Assembly: GCA_021772975.1 (NCBI GenBank)
Contig: JAJFKY010000010.1
Location: forward strand, 81,468 to 145,467
DNA: 64,000 bases
Direction: 5' to 3'
Origin: Gammaproteobacteria bacterium
GTDB lineage: Bacteria > Pseudomonadota > Gammaproteobacteria > Xanthomonadales > Wenzhouxiangellaceae
The notes below the pieces were generated by a model. That model worked only from the letters and a program-made list of their open reading frames with translations, did no database searches and was not told the DNA's origin. Of the stretch, positions 7,885 through 16,881 are shown in pieces (positions within the stretch are counted from its first letter, which is position 1; each line of letters opens with the position of its first letter). Made by a program: the position numbers and the translations under genes.

Positions 7885-10347
7885 TCAGGCAGCTTCGGCG
7901 GTTTCCTGATCTTTTTTGGTCGTGTTTTTAGCAGCCTTTTTCTTGCTCGCGGCGGTTTTCTTTTTGGCCCGTTTTTTGCGGGTTTTTTTCTTACCGGTTT
8001 TTTTGGCTGCCTTCTTTTTCGCGCTTTTCTTGGCTGTTTTTTTAGCTGCTTTCTTACCACGCCGACCTTTGCGTTCGGGCGCATTGGCTAACAGTTCGAT
8101 ACACTCTTCCACCGTAAGACTTTCCGGCTCACGGTCCTTGGGTACGCTCAGGTTCTTTTTACCATCGGTGATATACGGCCCGTAGCGACCCCGCAATACC
8201 TGAATGCCGGCATCTTCGAAAACATGAATCGTGCGGTTGGCGTCGGCCAGCTTTTTCTCGGCCACCAACTCCAGCGCGCGTTCCCGGCTTACGGTATAAG
8301 GATCTTCTTCCTTGGGCAGGGAGGCAAACTTCTTAGCGTAACGAATATACGGCCCGAATCGGCCGATATTGACCACCAGTTCCTCGCCTTCCGGCGTTTC
8401 TCCCAGCTCCCGCGGCAGTTTGAATAATTCCAGTGCCTGTTCCAGGGTAATGCTGTTCAGCTTTTGCCCTGGCAACAGACTGGCAAAACGCGGCTTGTCT
8501 TCATCCTCGGCGGTGCCGATCTGGGCAAACGGTCCATAGCGCCCGAACCTGACCGATACCGGTTCACCGCTTTTGGGATCGGTTCCCAGCTCCCGGGCCT
8601 GACGCGCTTCGGCGCGGCTGACATTTTTTTCAGTGGTTTCAATCTGCGCGATGAACGGTTTCCAGAAATCCTGCAGTACCGGCAGCCATTCCTGTTCGCC
8701 GCGCGCAATCGCGTCCAGTTCATCTTCCAAGCGGGCGGTAAAATCGTAGTCGACGTATTGTTCGAAATATTCCGACAGAAATTTCGCTACCACCACGCCG
8801 GTATCAGTGGGGGTAAAACGGCGGCGATCCAGCTCCACGTATTCGCGGTCCACTAGTACAGAAATAATGCTGGCATAAGTGGATGGCCGGCCAATACCAT
8901 ATTCTTCCAGCGTTTTGATCAGACTCGCTTCACTGTAACGCGGTGGTGGCTCGGTGAAATGCTGCTCGGCGCGGATATCCGCCAGATTGATGGCATCACC
9001 TTCCTGCATGTCCGGCAAACGCACTTCTTTTTGTTGCTTGCCGCCGATCGGTGCTTCTTCATAAACCGCCAGAAAACCGGGCTCCCGGATGGTGGAACCA
9101 CTGGTGCGGAAACGGCTGTTATTGGCTGCTTCAAACTCCACGGTGACCGTATCCATGATCGCCGGCGTCATCTGACAGGCGATGCTGCGGCTCCAGATCA
9201 GGCTGTATATTTTGAATTGATCCTCACTCAGATAACGCTTCAACTTGTCCGGGGTATAACTGGCGTTGGTGGGCCGGATAGCCTCGTGTGCCTCCTGGGC
9301 ATTGCGTGATTTGGTGTTGTAGAAATTAGGCTTTTCCGGAAGTTTTTCCGGCCCGAACTGGCTGCTGATCTGGCTGCGAATATCGTTGATGGCATCCTGC
9401 GCCAGGGCTACCGAATCAGTACGCATGTAAGTGATCAGACCCTGGTTACCACCATCGATGGCAATGCCTTCATACAACTGCTGAGCAATACGCATGATCC
9501 GGGCCGCCGGCATGCGCAATTTACGCGAAGCTTCCTGTTGCAGTGTCGAGGTTATGAACGGTGGCGATGGGCGGCGCTTGCGCTGGCGTTTTTTGACTTC
9601 AGCAACTGTCAGACTGCCGTTAGCGGCACTGAGCAAGGTGTCACGAACCTGCTCGGCCTGCTCGGTGTTATTGATATCGAACTGCTCAAGCTTGTTGCCT
9701 GCCCAACGCACCAGATTGGCGCTGAACTCAAAGCTCTGCTCGTTCAAATCGGCTTCAATGCTCCAGTACTCCTGGGCAATAAAGTTCTCAATTTCTTCTT
9801 CGCGTTCAACAATCAGCCGCAATGCCGGTGTCTGTACCCGGCCCGCGGATAACCGGGGCTGCAGCTTTTTCCATAGCAGTGGTGAAAGATTAAAGCCCAC
9901 CAGATAATCCAACGCGCGGCGCGCCTGCTGGGCATCAACCAGGTCCATGGAGACGCGGCGTGGATTGGACACCGCCTCATTCACCGCCCGTTTGGTGATC
10001 TCACTGAATACCACCCGGTACAGTTCCCGGCCGTCCAATAACTGCTTGTCTTTCAGAATTTCCTGGACATGCCAGGCAATCGCTTCACCTTCGCGGTCAA
10101 GGTCAGTGGCAAGATAGATGGCCTCGGCCTTTTTGGCGGCCTTGATGATATTGTCGACGTGTTTTTTATTGCGTTCGATTAACTCATAACGCATGGCAAA
10201 GTCATTATCAGGTTCTACCGCACCTGACTTGGGTACCAGATCACGCACATGGCCATAGGATGCCAATACATGATAATCACTACCCAGGTATTTATTGATG
10301 GTAGTCGCCTTAGCCGGCGACTCGACGATCAGCAGATTTTTAGCCAC
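7885..10347 (-). CDS. topA: DNA topoisomerase I with lysine-rich tail
   Basis: 820 residues from a GTG start (MAKNLLIVESPAKATTI, the Toprim opening). The catalytic tyrosine is Y307 in LITYMRTDS. After the core come Cys-less C-terminal repeat blocks of the type VRFGRYGPFAQIG, VNIGRFGPYIRYA and VLRGRYGPYITDG. The last 70 or so residues are almost all Lys and Ala. No four-cysteine zinc ribbons remain; only two Cys residues occur in the whole protein. It relaxes negative supercoils in the nucleoid; the basic tail probably adds non-specific DNA binding. It lies downstream of dprA and smg. Confidence 0.96.
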   Translation of the reverse strand: MAKNLLIVESPAKATTINKYLGSDYHVLASYGHVRDLVPKSGAVEPDNDFAMRYELIERNKKHVDNIIKAAKKAEAIYLATDLDREGEAIAWHVQEILKDKQLLDGRELYRVVFSEITKRAVNEAVSNPRRVSMDLVDAQQARRALDYLVGFNLSPLLWKKLQPRLSAGRVQTPALRLIVEREEEIENFIAQEYWSIEADLNEQSFEFSANLVRWAGNKLEQFDINNTEQAEQVRDTLLSAANGSLTVAEVKKRQRKRRPSPPFITSTLQQEASRKLRMPAARIMRIAQQLYEGIAIDGGNQGLITYMRTDSVALAQDAINDIRSQISSQFGPEKLPEKPNFYNTKSRNAQEAHEAIRPTNASYTPDKLKRYLSEDQFKIYSLIWSRSIACQMTPAIMDTVTVEFEAANNSRFRTSGSTIREPGFLAVYEEAPIGGKQQKEVRLPDMQEGDAINLADIRAEQHFTEPPPRYSEASLIKTLEEYGIGRPSTYASIISVLVDREYVELDRRRFTPTDTGVVVAKFLSEYFEQYVDYDFTARLEDELDAIARGEQEWLPVLQDFWKPFIAQIETTEKNVSRAEARQARELGTDPKSGEPVSVRFGRYGPFAQIGTAEDEDKPRFASLLPGQKLNSITLEQALELFKLPRELGETPEGEELVVNIGRFGPYIRYAKKFASLPKEEDPYTVSRERALELVAEKKLADANRTIHVFEDAGIQVLRGRYGPYITDGKKNLSVPKDREPESLTVEECIELLANAPERKGRRGKKAAKKTAKKSAKKKAAKKTGKKKTRKKRAKKKTAASKKKAAKNTTKKDQETAEAA

Positions 10348-10409
10348 AGCAGTGTCTGTCCCAAACCATCAACCGAATCATCCTATTAACCATTATCAAC
10401 AAGCAACAA

Positions 10410-10889
10410 TCAGTGCCGAGCTTCCTGTTCATCATAAAACACCAGATCTTCTATCCAGGCGTAATTGGCTTCCTGCCCGGGTTGGTTAAACAGCACCATT
10501 AAAATAACCCATTTCAAATCATCCAGATCGACATCTTCCTGCTCCAGCGCCATACAGCGATCAATCACGACTTCGCGGCAGGCGGCATTGAGCACCCCAA
10601 GGTTTTCCAGATGCATCAGGAAACCACGGCATTCAGTATCCAGCCTGAGCTGTTCCTGAGTGCTGAACAGCCTTATCGGGGGGACGCAGTCGTTATCGCT
10701 TTTGACCTGCAAACGCTGTTCGGCCAACTCATCCAGCCAGCGAAAAGCTTTGCTGATTTCATTGCTGGTGAAACCGGCCTGGTGCAGACTGTTTTCCAGA
10801 TCGTCCCTGTCTGGAGTTACCTCGGGTTCATCATAAATATAATTTTCAAACAAATACATTAATACATCGAGTACGTTTTCTTTCATCAA
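10410..10889 (-). CDS. smg: Smg/DUF494 family protein
   Basis: 159 residues, mostly acidic and helical, opening MMKENVLDVLMYLFENYIYD as Smg proteins do. The biochemical role of the family is not established. Its position between dprA (4-base overlap) and topA (62 bp) is the classical gammaproteobacterial context. The conserved IYDEP and DLENSLHQAGF segments support the family call. Confidence 0.9.
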   Translation of the reverse strand: MMKENVLDVLMYLFENYIYDEPEVTPDRDDLENSLHQAGFTSNEISKAFRWLDELAEQRLQVKSDNDCVPPIRLFSTQEQLRLDTECRGFLMHLENLGVLNAACREVVIDRCMALEQEDVDLDDLKWVILMVLFNQPGQEANYAWIEDLVFYDEQEARH

Positions 10890-12055
10890 CCAACCTCGTG
10901 TATTCGGGTCCAGTTTCCGCCGGGTTCAGCAGCCACCTGGCCGCGCAACTCCAACATGAGCAGCATGGAGGAAATGGCCCCCGGCGTCAAATCGGTGGCC
11001 TCGACCAGTTCATCCAGGCTTAGGGGATCACCACCCAGGGCCTGCAACAGTTGCTGATAGTCTTCGTCCAAACCCTGCTGTAAGGTTTCGTTATGGTGGT
11101 CGGCGGCGGTTGGTTCAATAGACTGTGCAGTCTCCGCGGGCCTGTTCAGATTCGCCGCTGCGTTGATCTGCTGAGCTAATTGGCCGGCCAGCGGGGCGAT
11201 TTCCTGCAGCACCTGCGAAGCATTTTCGACCAGCCGCGCGCCATCCCGGATCAAGGCGTGGCAGCCACGGCTGGTAGGGTTACGAACCGAGCCCGGCACC
11301 GCCAGGATTTCCCGGCCCTGCTCACCAGCCAGCCGTGCGGTAATCAATGAGCCGCTGCGCAAACCGGCTTCAATCACCAGGGTGGCCAGACACAATCCAC
11401 TGATAATCCGATTGCGTGCCGGGAAGTGACCGGCGCGGGGTTCGGTGCCCAGTGCAAACTCCGAAACCAGCGCTCCCTGTGCGGCAATCCTCTGCGCCAA
11501 CAGCTTATTGGCGGCCGGGTAAACCCGGTCAACCCCGGTGCCGAGCACAGCTACGCTGGGCTGGCCTGCATCCAGCGCGGACTGGTGCGCCACCGCATCA
11601 ATGCCCTCCGCCAGCCCGCTGGTAACAATCAGACCTGCGCCAGCCAGCTGGGTAGCCATTTCAGCGGCCAGTAAACGGCCATTGTGACTGGGTGCACGGC
11701 TGCCCACCAGCGCGATCTGTGGCTGCCATAAACAATCCGGATTGCCGACCACATACAACAGCATAGGCGCGCCGGCTATGCCGGCCAGCAACTCAGGATA
11801 GCGATCACCGCCCAGCAGTAGAATATGATGTTGTGGATGCTCCGCCCATTGCAGATGCTGATCAATACGTTGCCGGTCAGGCGACCGCAGCCATTGGCGG
11901 CTGGCGGCTGGCAAGTTGACCTCGCCACTCAGGGCTCCAGCCAGTGCATCCGAGCCAGTATCATAGGCCTGCTTAAGCTGATGCAGGCGCTGGTTCCCCA
12001 GGCCTGGCGCAAGTGCTAGCGTGAGCCAGTCACGGACAGCCCGATAATCCTGCAA
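10886..12055 (-). CDS. dprA: DNA-processing protein DprA
   Basis: 389 residues. An N-terminal helical (SAM-like) region is followed by the Rossmann-like core with IALVGSRAPSHNG and VTSGLAEGIDAVAH. A C-terminal winged-helix domain occupies about residues 320-385 (DELVEATDLTPGAISSML). DprA binds incoming single-stranded DNA and loads RecA during natural transformation. It overlaps smg by 4 bases and lies 68 bp after the LysM gene. Confidence 0.95.
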   Translation of the reverse strand: MQDYRAVRDWLTLALAPGLGNQRLHQLKQAYDTGSDALAGALSGEVNLPAASRQWLRSPDRQRIDQHLQWAEHPQHHILLLGGDRYPELLAGIAGAPMLLYVVGNPDCLWQPQIALVGSRAPSHNGRLLAAEMATQLAGAGLIVTSGLAEGIDAVAHQSALDAGQPSVAVLGTGVDRVYPAANKLLAQRIAAQGALVSEFALGTEPRAGHFPARNRIISGLCLATLVIEAGLRSGSLITARLAGEQGREILAVPGSVRNPTSRGCHALIRDGARLVENASQVLQEIAPLAGQLAQQINAAANLNRPAETAQSIEPTAADHHNETLQQGLDEDYQQLLQALGGDPLSLDELVEATDLTPGAISSMLLMLELRGQVAAEPGGNWTRIHEVG

Positions 12056-12123
12056 GTCAGATCTGCCTGCTTATGCCGATCTGCCTGCTTGTGCACACGC
12101 AGCGCAGTCACGCACGGGCACGG

Positions 12124-13332
12124 TCAAACTGTTTCATCCGGGTGCCGCAGAATGTCACCGGCTCTGACCTCACGTTTACCGTCAACCACAATCGCATAAC
12201 TGATATCGGGATAACTGCGAAATACCATGACCCTTCCCGCCAGTTCGGGCGGCAAGGTTACGTTAGCTTCTTCCGGGGTACTGAAAATCCGCCGGAAGCT
12301 GTCGTGCCGGCCCTTGACCGGATCAGGAATTTCCCGGCCGGGTCTGAAGGTGGCAAAGACATGGCCCGGCTGGACGCCATCTTTGCTGCCCACGTCCAGC
12401 ATCACGATATCGTGATGCGCGGCCCCGGGGGTGACTTCAAACAAATCCATTACATGCGCATTGCCGGGAATCTCAGCCATCGCGCGCGGATAAAAGTTTT
12501 CGTCGTAAACGTACTCATCTATCGGCAGGATGTAATGCCCGACATCAATTTCGCGCCGGCCCTGGGTCACTTCCAAAATAGCCACATCGCCGGTTATTTT
12601 AAGCACGCGGGCGCGCGAAACCTCAAACAGTTCGTAGCCGATAATCGGATAATCCTTGCTATCCAGTGATTTGATGCCCCGCACCAGCAGCGAATCACTG
12701 CGGTACTGAGGACGATGCGTATCGCCGGCATAGCGGGGTATCAACGAGCGGCGCAGATAACGGCCACCATCGACTTCGCGGCGCGAGTCCTGATAAACGA
12801 AATTGGGCATGGCCACTACTACCATGCTGCCTTCTGGCGCATCCAGACCGCGGGCATAGAATTTCATGCCGCTGAAAGCAGACATCCGGTCCTCTTCAAT
12901 ACCCACCACGTAAGGCAGCTGGTCGAATTCATCGGCATCGACCATGCGTGGATAGCGTAAGAATCCTTCCAGCGCGCTCAACGGCAGCGCGGTGATGGCG
13001 TCTTTTTCATCCAGCACCCGGATTTGTGGCGAGCGCCGCTCCACCATCAATGCCGGGCGACCATTCAGATAGCTCAAATTCAGCACATCGCCCGGGAAAA
13101 TCAGATGTGGATTGGCGACCTGTGGATTGGCTTGCCAGATGGCCGGCCATTCCCATGGACGGATTAAAAACATCTGCGAGATATCCCACAGAGTGTCACC
13201 CGGCTGCACCACATATTCATCGGGATGATCGGAGCGCAACTCCGGACCATTGCCCTGTTGTGCCGCTAACGGCAACCACAACATGCCCAGGCAGGCGAGT
13301 ACTATAAAAGCGGCAGACAATTGACGTTTCAC
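12124..13332 (-). CDS. Exported LysM domain protein
   Basis: 402 residues. A signal peptide covers about residues 1-24 (hydrophobic AAFIVLACLGMLWLPLA, then AQQ). One LysM domain follows at about residues 40-88 (YVVQPGDTLWDISQMFL, then PHLIFPGDVLNL), which should bind peptidoglycan. The remaining 300 residues contain no catalytic motif I recognise. The gene is divergent from def, the usual place of this LysM family, and probably heads the dprA unit. The exact role is unknown. Confidence 0.85.
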   Translation of the reverse strand: MKRQLSAAFIVLACLGMLWLPLAAQQGNGPELRSDHPDEYVVQPGDTLWDISQMFLIRPWEWPAIWQANPQVANPHLIFPGDVLNLSYLNGRPALMVERRSPQIRVLDEKDAITALPLSALEGFLRYPRMVDADEFDQLPYVVGIEEDRMSAFSGMKFYARGLDAPEGSMVVVAMPNFVYQDSRREVDGGRYLRRSLIPRYAGDTHRPQYRSDSLLVRGIKSLDSKDYPIIGYELFEVSRARVLKITGDVAILEVTQGRREIDVGHYILPIDEYVYDENFYPRAMAEIPGNAHVMDLFEVTPGAAHHDIVMLDVGSKDGVQPGHVFATFRPGREIPDPVKGRHDSFRRIFSTPEEANVTLPPELAGRVMVFRSYPDISYAIVVDGKREVRAGDILRHPDETV

Positions 13333-13479
13333 TGGCGGACTCCTGTATGCTTATACCTTTTTCGGCAAGGTCTTAGGCCAACATTCCATGTGAGCCAAGA
13401 ATACCTCACTGGTGTGAAAATTCTATTTTAATCGGTATTTTACTATCATAAAGTGATTTAGTGCATTAACTCTATCATC

Positions 13480-13995
13480 ATGGCCCAACTTACCATTCTG
13501 GAATTCCCCGATCCGCGCTTGCGAACCGTGGCTGAACCGGTCACCGAATTCACCCCCGCGCTGCGGCAGTTAATCGATGCCATGCGCGCGACCATGTACA
13601 GCGCCAAAGGCATTGGACTGGCCGCCACCCAGGTGGATGTTCATCAGCGTTTGCTGGTAATGGACGTCAGTAACGAGCAGGATGATTTTCAGGTTTTCAT
13701 CAATCCAGAGATTATCCAGCGCAGCGGCGAGCAGATATATGAAGAAGGCTGCCTGTCGGTGCCGAGCATCTATGCCAGTGTCAAACGGGCCGAACAGATT
13801 CGCGTGCGTGCGCAGGATGCTGACGGCAACAGCTTTGAAAAGGACCTGGAAGACCTCGCCGCGGTCTGTCTGCAGCATGAGATGGATCACCTGCAGGGCA
13901 AACTGTTCGTTGATTATCTGTCACCGCTGAAACAGGCCATGGTCAAGAAAAAACTGGCCAAACAGCGCCGCGAAGCAACCGCTTCGGTTGCCTGA
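13480..13995 (+). CDS. def: Peptide deformylase
   Basis: 171 residues. All three family motifs are present: [17 protein letters not shown] (metal-binding Cys) and QHEMDHLQG (HExxH metal ligands and catalytic Glu). It removes the formyl group from nascent N-terminal methionine at the ribosome exit. It is the first gene of the def-fmt-rsmB block and is divergent from the LysM gene. The 147-bp divergent gap is AT-rich just before def and probably holds its promoter. Confidence 0.97.
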   Translation: MAQLTILEFPDPRLRTVAEPVTEFTPALRQLIDAMRATMYSAKGIGLAATQVDVHQRLLVMDVSNEQDDFQVFINPEIIQRSGEQIYEEGCLSVPSIYASVKRAEQIRVRAQDADGNSFEKDLEDLAAVCLQHEMDHLQGKLFVDYLSPLKQAMVKKKLAKQRREATASVA

Positions 13996-14959
13996 GGTGG
14001 CCCCGACTGAAAACCAGCATGCCTTGCGGATCATCTACGCGGGCACACCCGAGTTCGCGGTGCCTGCATTACAACAGCTGCAAGCCGGCGAACACCAGGT
14101 GGTGGCCGTTTTAACCCAGCCTGACCGGCCGGCCGGGCGCGGCCGGCAAATGCAGACCAGTCCAGTTAAACAGGCAGCAGCCGCCTCAGCCATACCGGTC
14201 TGGCAACCTGCCAGCCTGCGTCAATCGGAAATCCAGGCTGAACTGGCGGCGCTGGCGCCTGATCTGATGATTGTCACGGCCTATGGCCTGTTGCTGCCCG
14301 AGCAGGTGCTCAGCCTGCCCCGTTACGGCTGCTGGAACATCCATGCTTCGCTGCTGCCCCGCTGGCGTGGCGCGGCACCGATTCAACGCGCCATCGAAGC
14401 CGGTGATGAGACCACCGGAATTACCATTATGCAGATGGATAAGGGCCTGGATACCGGCGATATGCTGCTGCAGGCAGCGCAACCCATCATGGCCACCGAT
14501 ACTTCCGCCACACTGCACGATAAACTGGCCCAGCTGGGTGCGCTGGCATTGCAGCAATGCCTGACCGCCCTGGTAGAGGGGCGGCCCATGCCTGCCACTG
14601 CCCAGGATCACGAGCAAGCCACCTATGCGCATCGACTGAGCAAACAGGAAGCGGAAATCGACTGGCGCCAACCAGCTGAACTGATTGCCCGGCGGGTGCG
14701 CGCTTTTGATCCGTGGCCGGTCGCCTGGGCTGATCTACTGGGTAAGCGCACCCGAATCTGGCAGGCCAGTGTGGTGGCCGATAATGCCGTTCCGACTGGC
14801 GCGGGGCACACACCGGGCGAGCTCAGCGAGCACGCTCAACAATTGCTGGTTGCTTGTGGACGGGATTACCTCGGCATTGAAAAACTGCAGCCCGCCGGCA
14901 GCAGAATTATTGCTGCCATTGACTGGCTGAATGCCCATCGCCGACAGTTACCCGGCTGA
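13988..14959 (+). CDS. fmt: Methionyl-tRNA formyltransferase
   Basis: 323 residues from a TTG at 13988; a GTG at 13997, two bases after the def stop, is an equally credible start. The N-terminal domain has [16 protein letters not shown] and the catalytic [20 protein letters not shown] with [11 protein letters not shown]. The C-terminal OB-like domain recognises the tRNA. It formylates Met-tRNAfMet with 10-formyl-tetrahydrofolate, the counterpart of def beside it. Confidence 0.95.
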   Translation: MPEVAPTENQHALRIIYAGTPEFAVPALQQLQAGEHQVVAVLTQPDRPAGRGRQMQTSPVKQAAAASAIPVWQPASLRQSEIQAELAALAPDLMIVTAYGLLLPEQVLSLPRYGCWNIHASLLPRWRGAAPIQRAIEAGDETTGITIMQMDKGLDTGDMLLQAAQPIMATDTSATLHDKLAQLGALALQQCLTALVEGRPMPATAQDHEQATYAHRLSKQEAEIDWRQPAELIARRVRAFDPWPVAWADLLGKRTRIWQASVVADNAVPTGAGHTPGELSEHAQQLLVACGRDYLGIEKLQPAGSRIIAAIDWLNAHRRQLPG

Positions 14960-14972
14960 TCCCATACTGACC

Positions 14973-16286
14973 ATGCCCAAACCTCATTCCAATGCCCGTT
15001 ACTGCGCACTGCAGGTACTCATCGCGGTACTGACGGATGATCTGACCCTGGACCTGGCGCTGACCCAGCAACTGCCACGCTTGAACGAGCAGCGCGATCA
15101 GGCGCTGGCGCAAAGACTGGCCTATGGCGTATTGCGCTATTACACCGCCCTGGACGAACTGGCCGACCAGTTGCTGCGCAAACCACTGCGCGACAAACAT
15201 CCGGATTTGCATCTGGCCATGCTGCTTGGCCTGGAGCAACTCTGGCATATGGATCTGCCTGCGCACGCGGTCATTCACAGCACCGTCGAATTAGCTCGGC
15301 TGGCCAAAAAAGACTGGGCCACCGGCATGCTGAATGCGGTGCTGCGGCGTTTCCAGCGCGAGCATGCCAGCCTGTTGCCCCCACTGCAGGCACAACCGAC
15401 GCTGCGCTACGCCTGTCCGGAGTGGCTGCTGCAGCGTCTCCAAACCGATTGGCCGACACAGTGGGAGACCATCGCCGCGGCTAACCTGCAGCAACCGCCG
15501 ATGTGGTTGCGGGTCAACCTCAACCGGATCAGCCGTGCTGATTACCTCGACAAACTGAATGCCGGGGAGCTGACCGGCCAGCCCGGCTCAGGGATTGCCG
15601 ACGTTTGTCTCAGCAGCCCCTGTTCGGTTCAGCAATTGCCCGGCTTCGCGGACGGTGAAGTGTCGGTACAGGACAGCGCCGCACAGTGCGCCGTGCCGTT
15701 ACTGGATCTGGCGGCCGGACAGCGGGTCCTGGACGCCTGTGCTGCGCCGGGCGGGAAAACCACACAAATTCTGGAGGCCCAGCAGGATCTGGCGCATCTG
15801 ACGGCGCTGGATATTAAACCCGCCCGGATGCAGAAAATCACTGAGAACCTGACGCGGCTGGGACTGGAATGTGAGCTGATCTGTGCCGATCTGCTGGCCA
15901 CCGATAACCGTTGGGAGCATCATCACTATGACCGTATCCTGCTGGATGCACCGTGTACCGCCAGCGGCGTTATCCGGCGTCACCCGGATATCAAACACCG
16001 ACTGGAACCGGCCGGCATCGAACATCTGGCCGCGCTGCAATTACAGATGCTCAAGCGCCTCTGGCCAGCACTGTTGCCCGGCGGTATGCTGGTTTACGTG
16101 ACCTGTTCAGTCTTCGCCCAGGAAAATCAGCAGGTGGTGCAGCACTTTGTTGCTCAGCACGCCGACGCCAGTGCATTGCCAGTCTACCTGCCGCTGGGCC
16201 ACCAGAGCGGTGCCGGCTGGCAGATTCTGCCCGGACCGGATAATACCGATGGCCTGTTTTTTGCCCGGCTCCAGAAAAGCGCTTAA
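14973..16286 (+). CDS. rsmB: 16S rRNA (cytosine-967-C5)-methyltransferase RsmB
   Basis: 437 residues from the ATG at 14973, 13 bp after fmt. An in-frame ATG at 14931 would overlap fmt and adds residues unlike the family, so 14973 is preferred. Residues 1-140 form the NusB-like RNA-binding domain. The methyltransferase part has the SAM motif ACAAPGGKT, the motif IV cysteine in LDAPCTASGVIRRHPDIK and the catalytic-cysteine motif VTCSVF. It methylates C967 in the 30S subunit. Confidence 0.95.
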   Translation: MPKPHSNARYCALQVLIAVLTDDLTLDLALTQQLPRLNEQRDQALAQRLAYGVLRYYTALDELADQLLRKPLRDKHPDLHLAMLLGLEQLWHMDLPAHAVIHSTVELARLAKKDWATGMLNAVLRRFQREHASLLPPLQAQPTLRYACPEWLLQRLQTDWPTQWETIAAANLQQPPMWLRVNLNRISRADYLDKLNAGELTGQPGSGIADVCLSSPCSVQQLPGFADGEVSVQDSAAQCAVPLLDLAAGQRVLDACAAPGGKTTQILEAQQDLAHLTALDIKPARMQKITENLTRLGLECELICADLLATDNRWEHHHYDRILLDAPCTASGVIRRHPDIKHRLEPAGIEHLAALQLQMLKRLWPALLPGGMLVYVTCSVFAQENQQVVQHFVAQHADASALPVYLPLGHQSGAGWQILPGPDNTDGLFFARLQKSA

Positions 16287-16881
16287 GCTGCTGCTGGCCA
16301 ACCTGCTGTTGGCCAGTCTGCTGATGCTGCTGGGTGGCTGCGGACCTGACCCGCAGACGGCCAACGGGCACCTGGCAGCCAAAAATCTGGCCATGGCGTG
16401 GCGGGACTCTTTATGGGTCCAGGCGGGCCTGGAACTGGGCCTGAGTGATGCCAATATTGAGGCTCTGAACAGCGGCGTACCGTTGACCATCAGTGTCGAT
16501 TTGCGCCTTGGCCGACGCTATCAGGGCTGGGCCCGGGAAGTCCGCACCGAATCTTTCCACTGGCGCATCCGTTATCTGCCATTGAGTGAGCACTACGCGC
16601 TGGAAAACCCTATCACCCGTACCACTGAAAACTATCCCCGGCTGCGCACCCTGTTGACCGCCCTGCGCCTGCCCGCCTGGTACTCGACCCAGATCACCGC
16701 GGCGGAACTTGGCGACGGCAATTATCAAATGCAGGTGCGCACCCGGCTGAACCGCCTGCAGCTGCCCGCACCGTTGCGTTTGCCCGCCATGTTCTCCAGC
16801 CAATGGCGCCTGACCGATCGCTGGCATACGCTGTTGGTCCCGCTGCCAGAACAGCCTGAAACCGGCGGCCCATCGTTATGA
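16249..16881 (+). CDS. DUF4390 family predicted lipoprotein
   Basis: 210 residues from the ATG at 16249, which overlaps the end of rsmB by 38 bases. Earlier in-frame starts would encode an unlikely leader. The N-terminus is basic then hydrophobic (LLLANLLLASLLMLL) and ends in GGC, a plausible lipobox. The body matches the DUF4390 pattern of proteins encoded between rsmB and ntrY. Its last four bases overlap the kinase gene (ATGA). A role in envelope sensing with NtrY is only a guess from position. Confidence 0.75.
   Translation: MACFLPGSRKALKLLLANLLLASLLMLLGGCGPDPQTANGHLAAKNLAMAWRDSLWVQAGLELGLSDANIEALNSGVPLTISVDLRLGRRYQGWAREVRTESFHWRIRYLPLSEHYALENPITRTTENYPRLRTLLTALRLPAWYSTQITAAELGDGNYQMQVRTRLNRLQLPAPLRLPAMFSSQWRLTDRWHTLLVPLPEQPETGGPSL

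Noticed and set aside
7846..8185. Plus-strand frames encoding very Phe/Leu-rich hydrophobic proteins
   Set aside because: They are antisense images of the Lys/Ala-rich tail of topA, where AAA/AAG codons read as TTT/CTT on the opposite strand.
14931..14973. Earlier start for rsmB inside fmt
   Set aside because: The extra 14 residues are unlike RsmB N-termini and overlap fmt; the ATG at 14973 fits the usual spacing.
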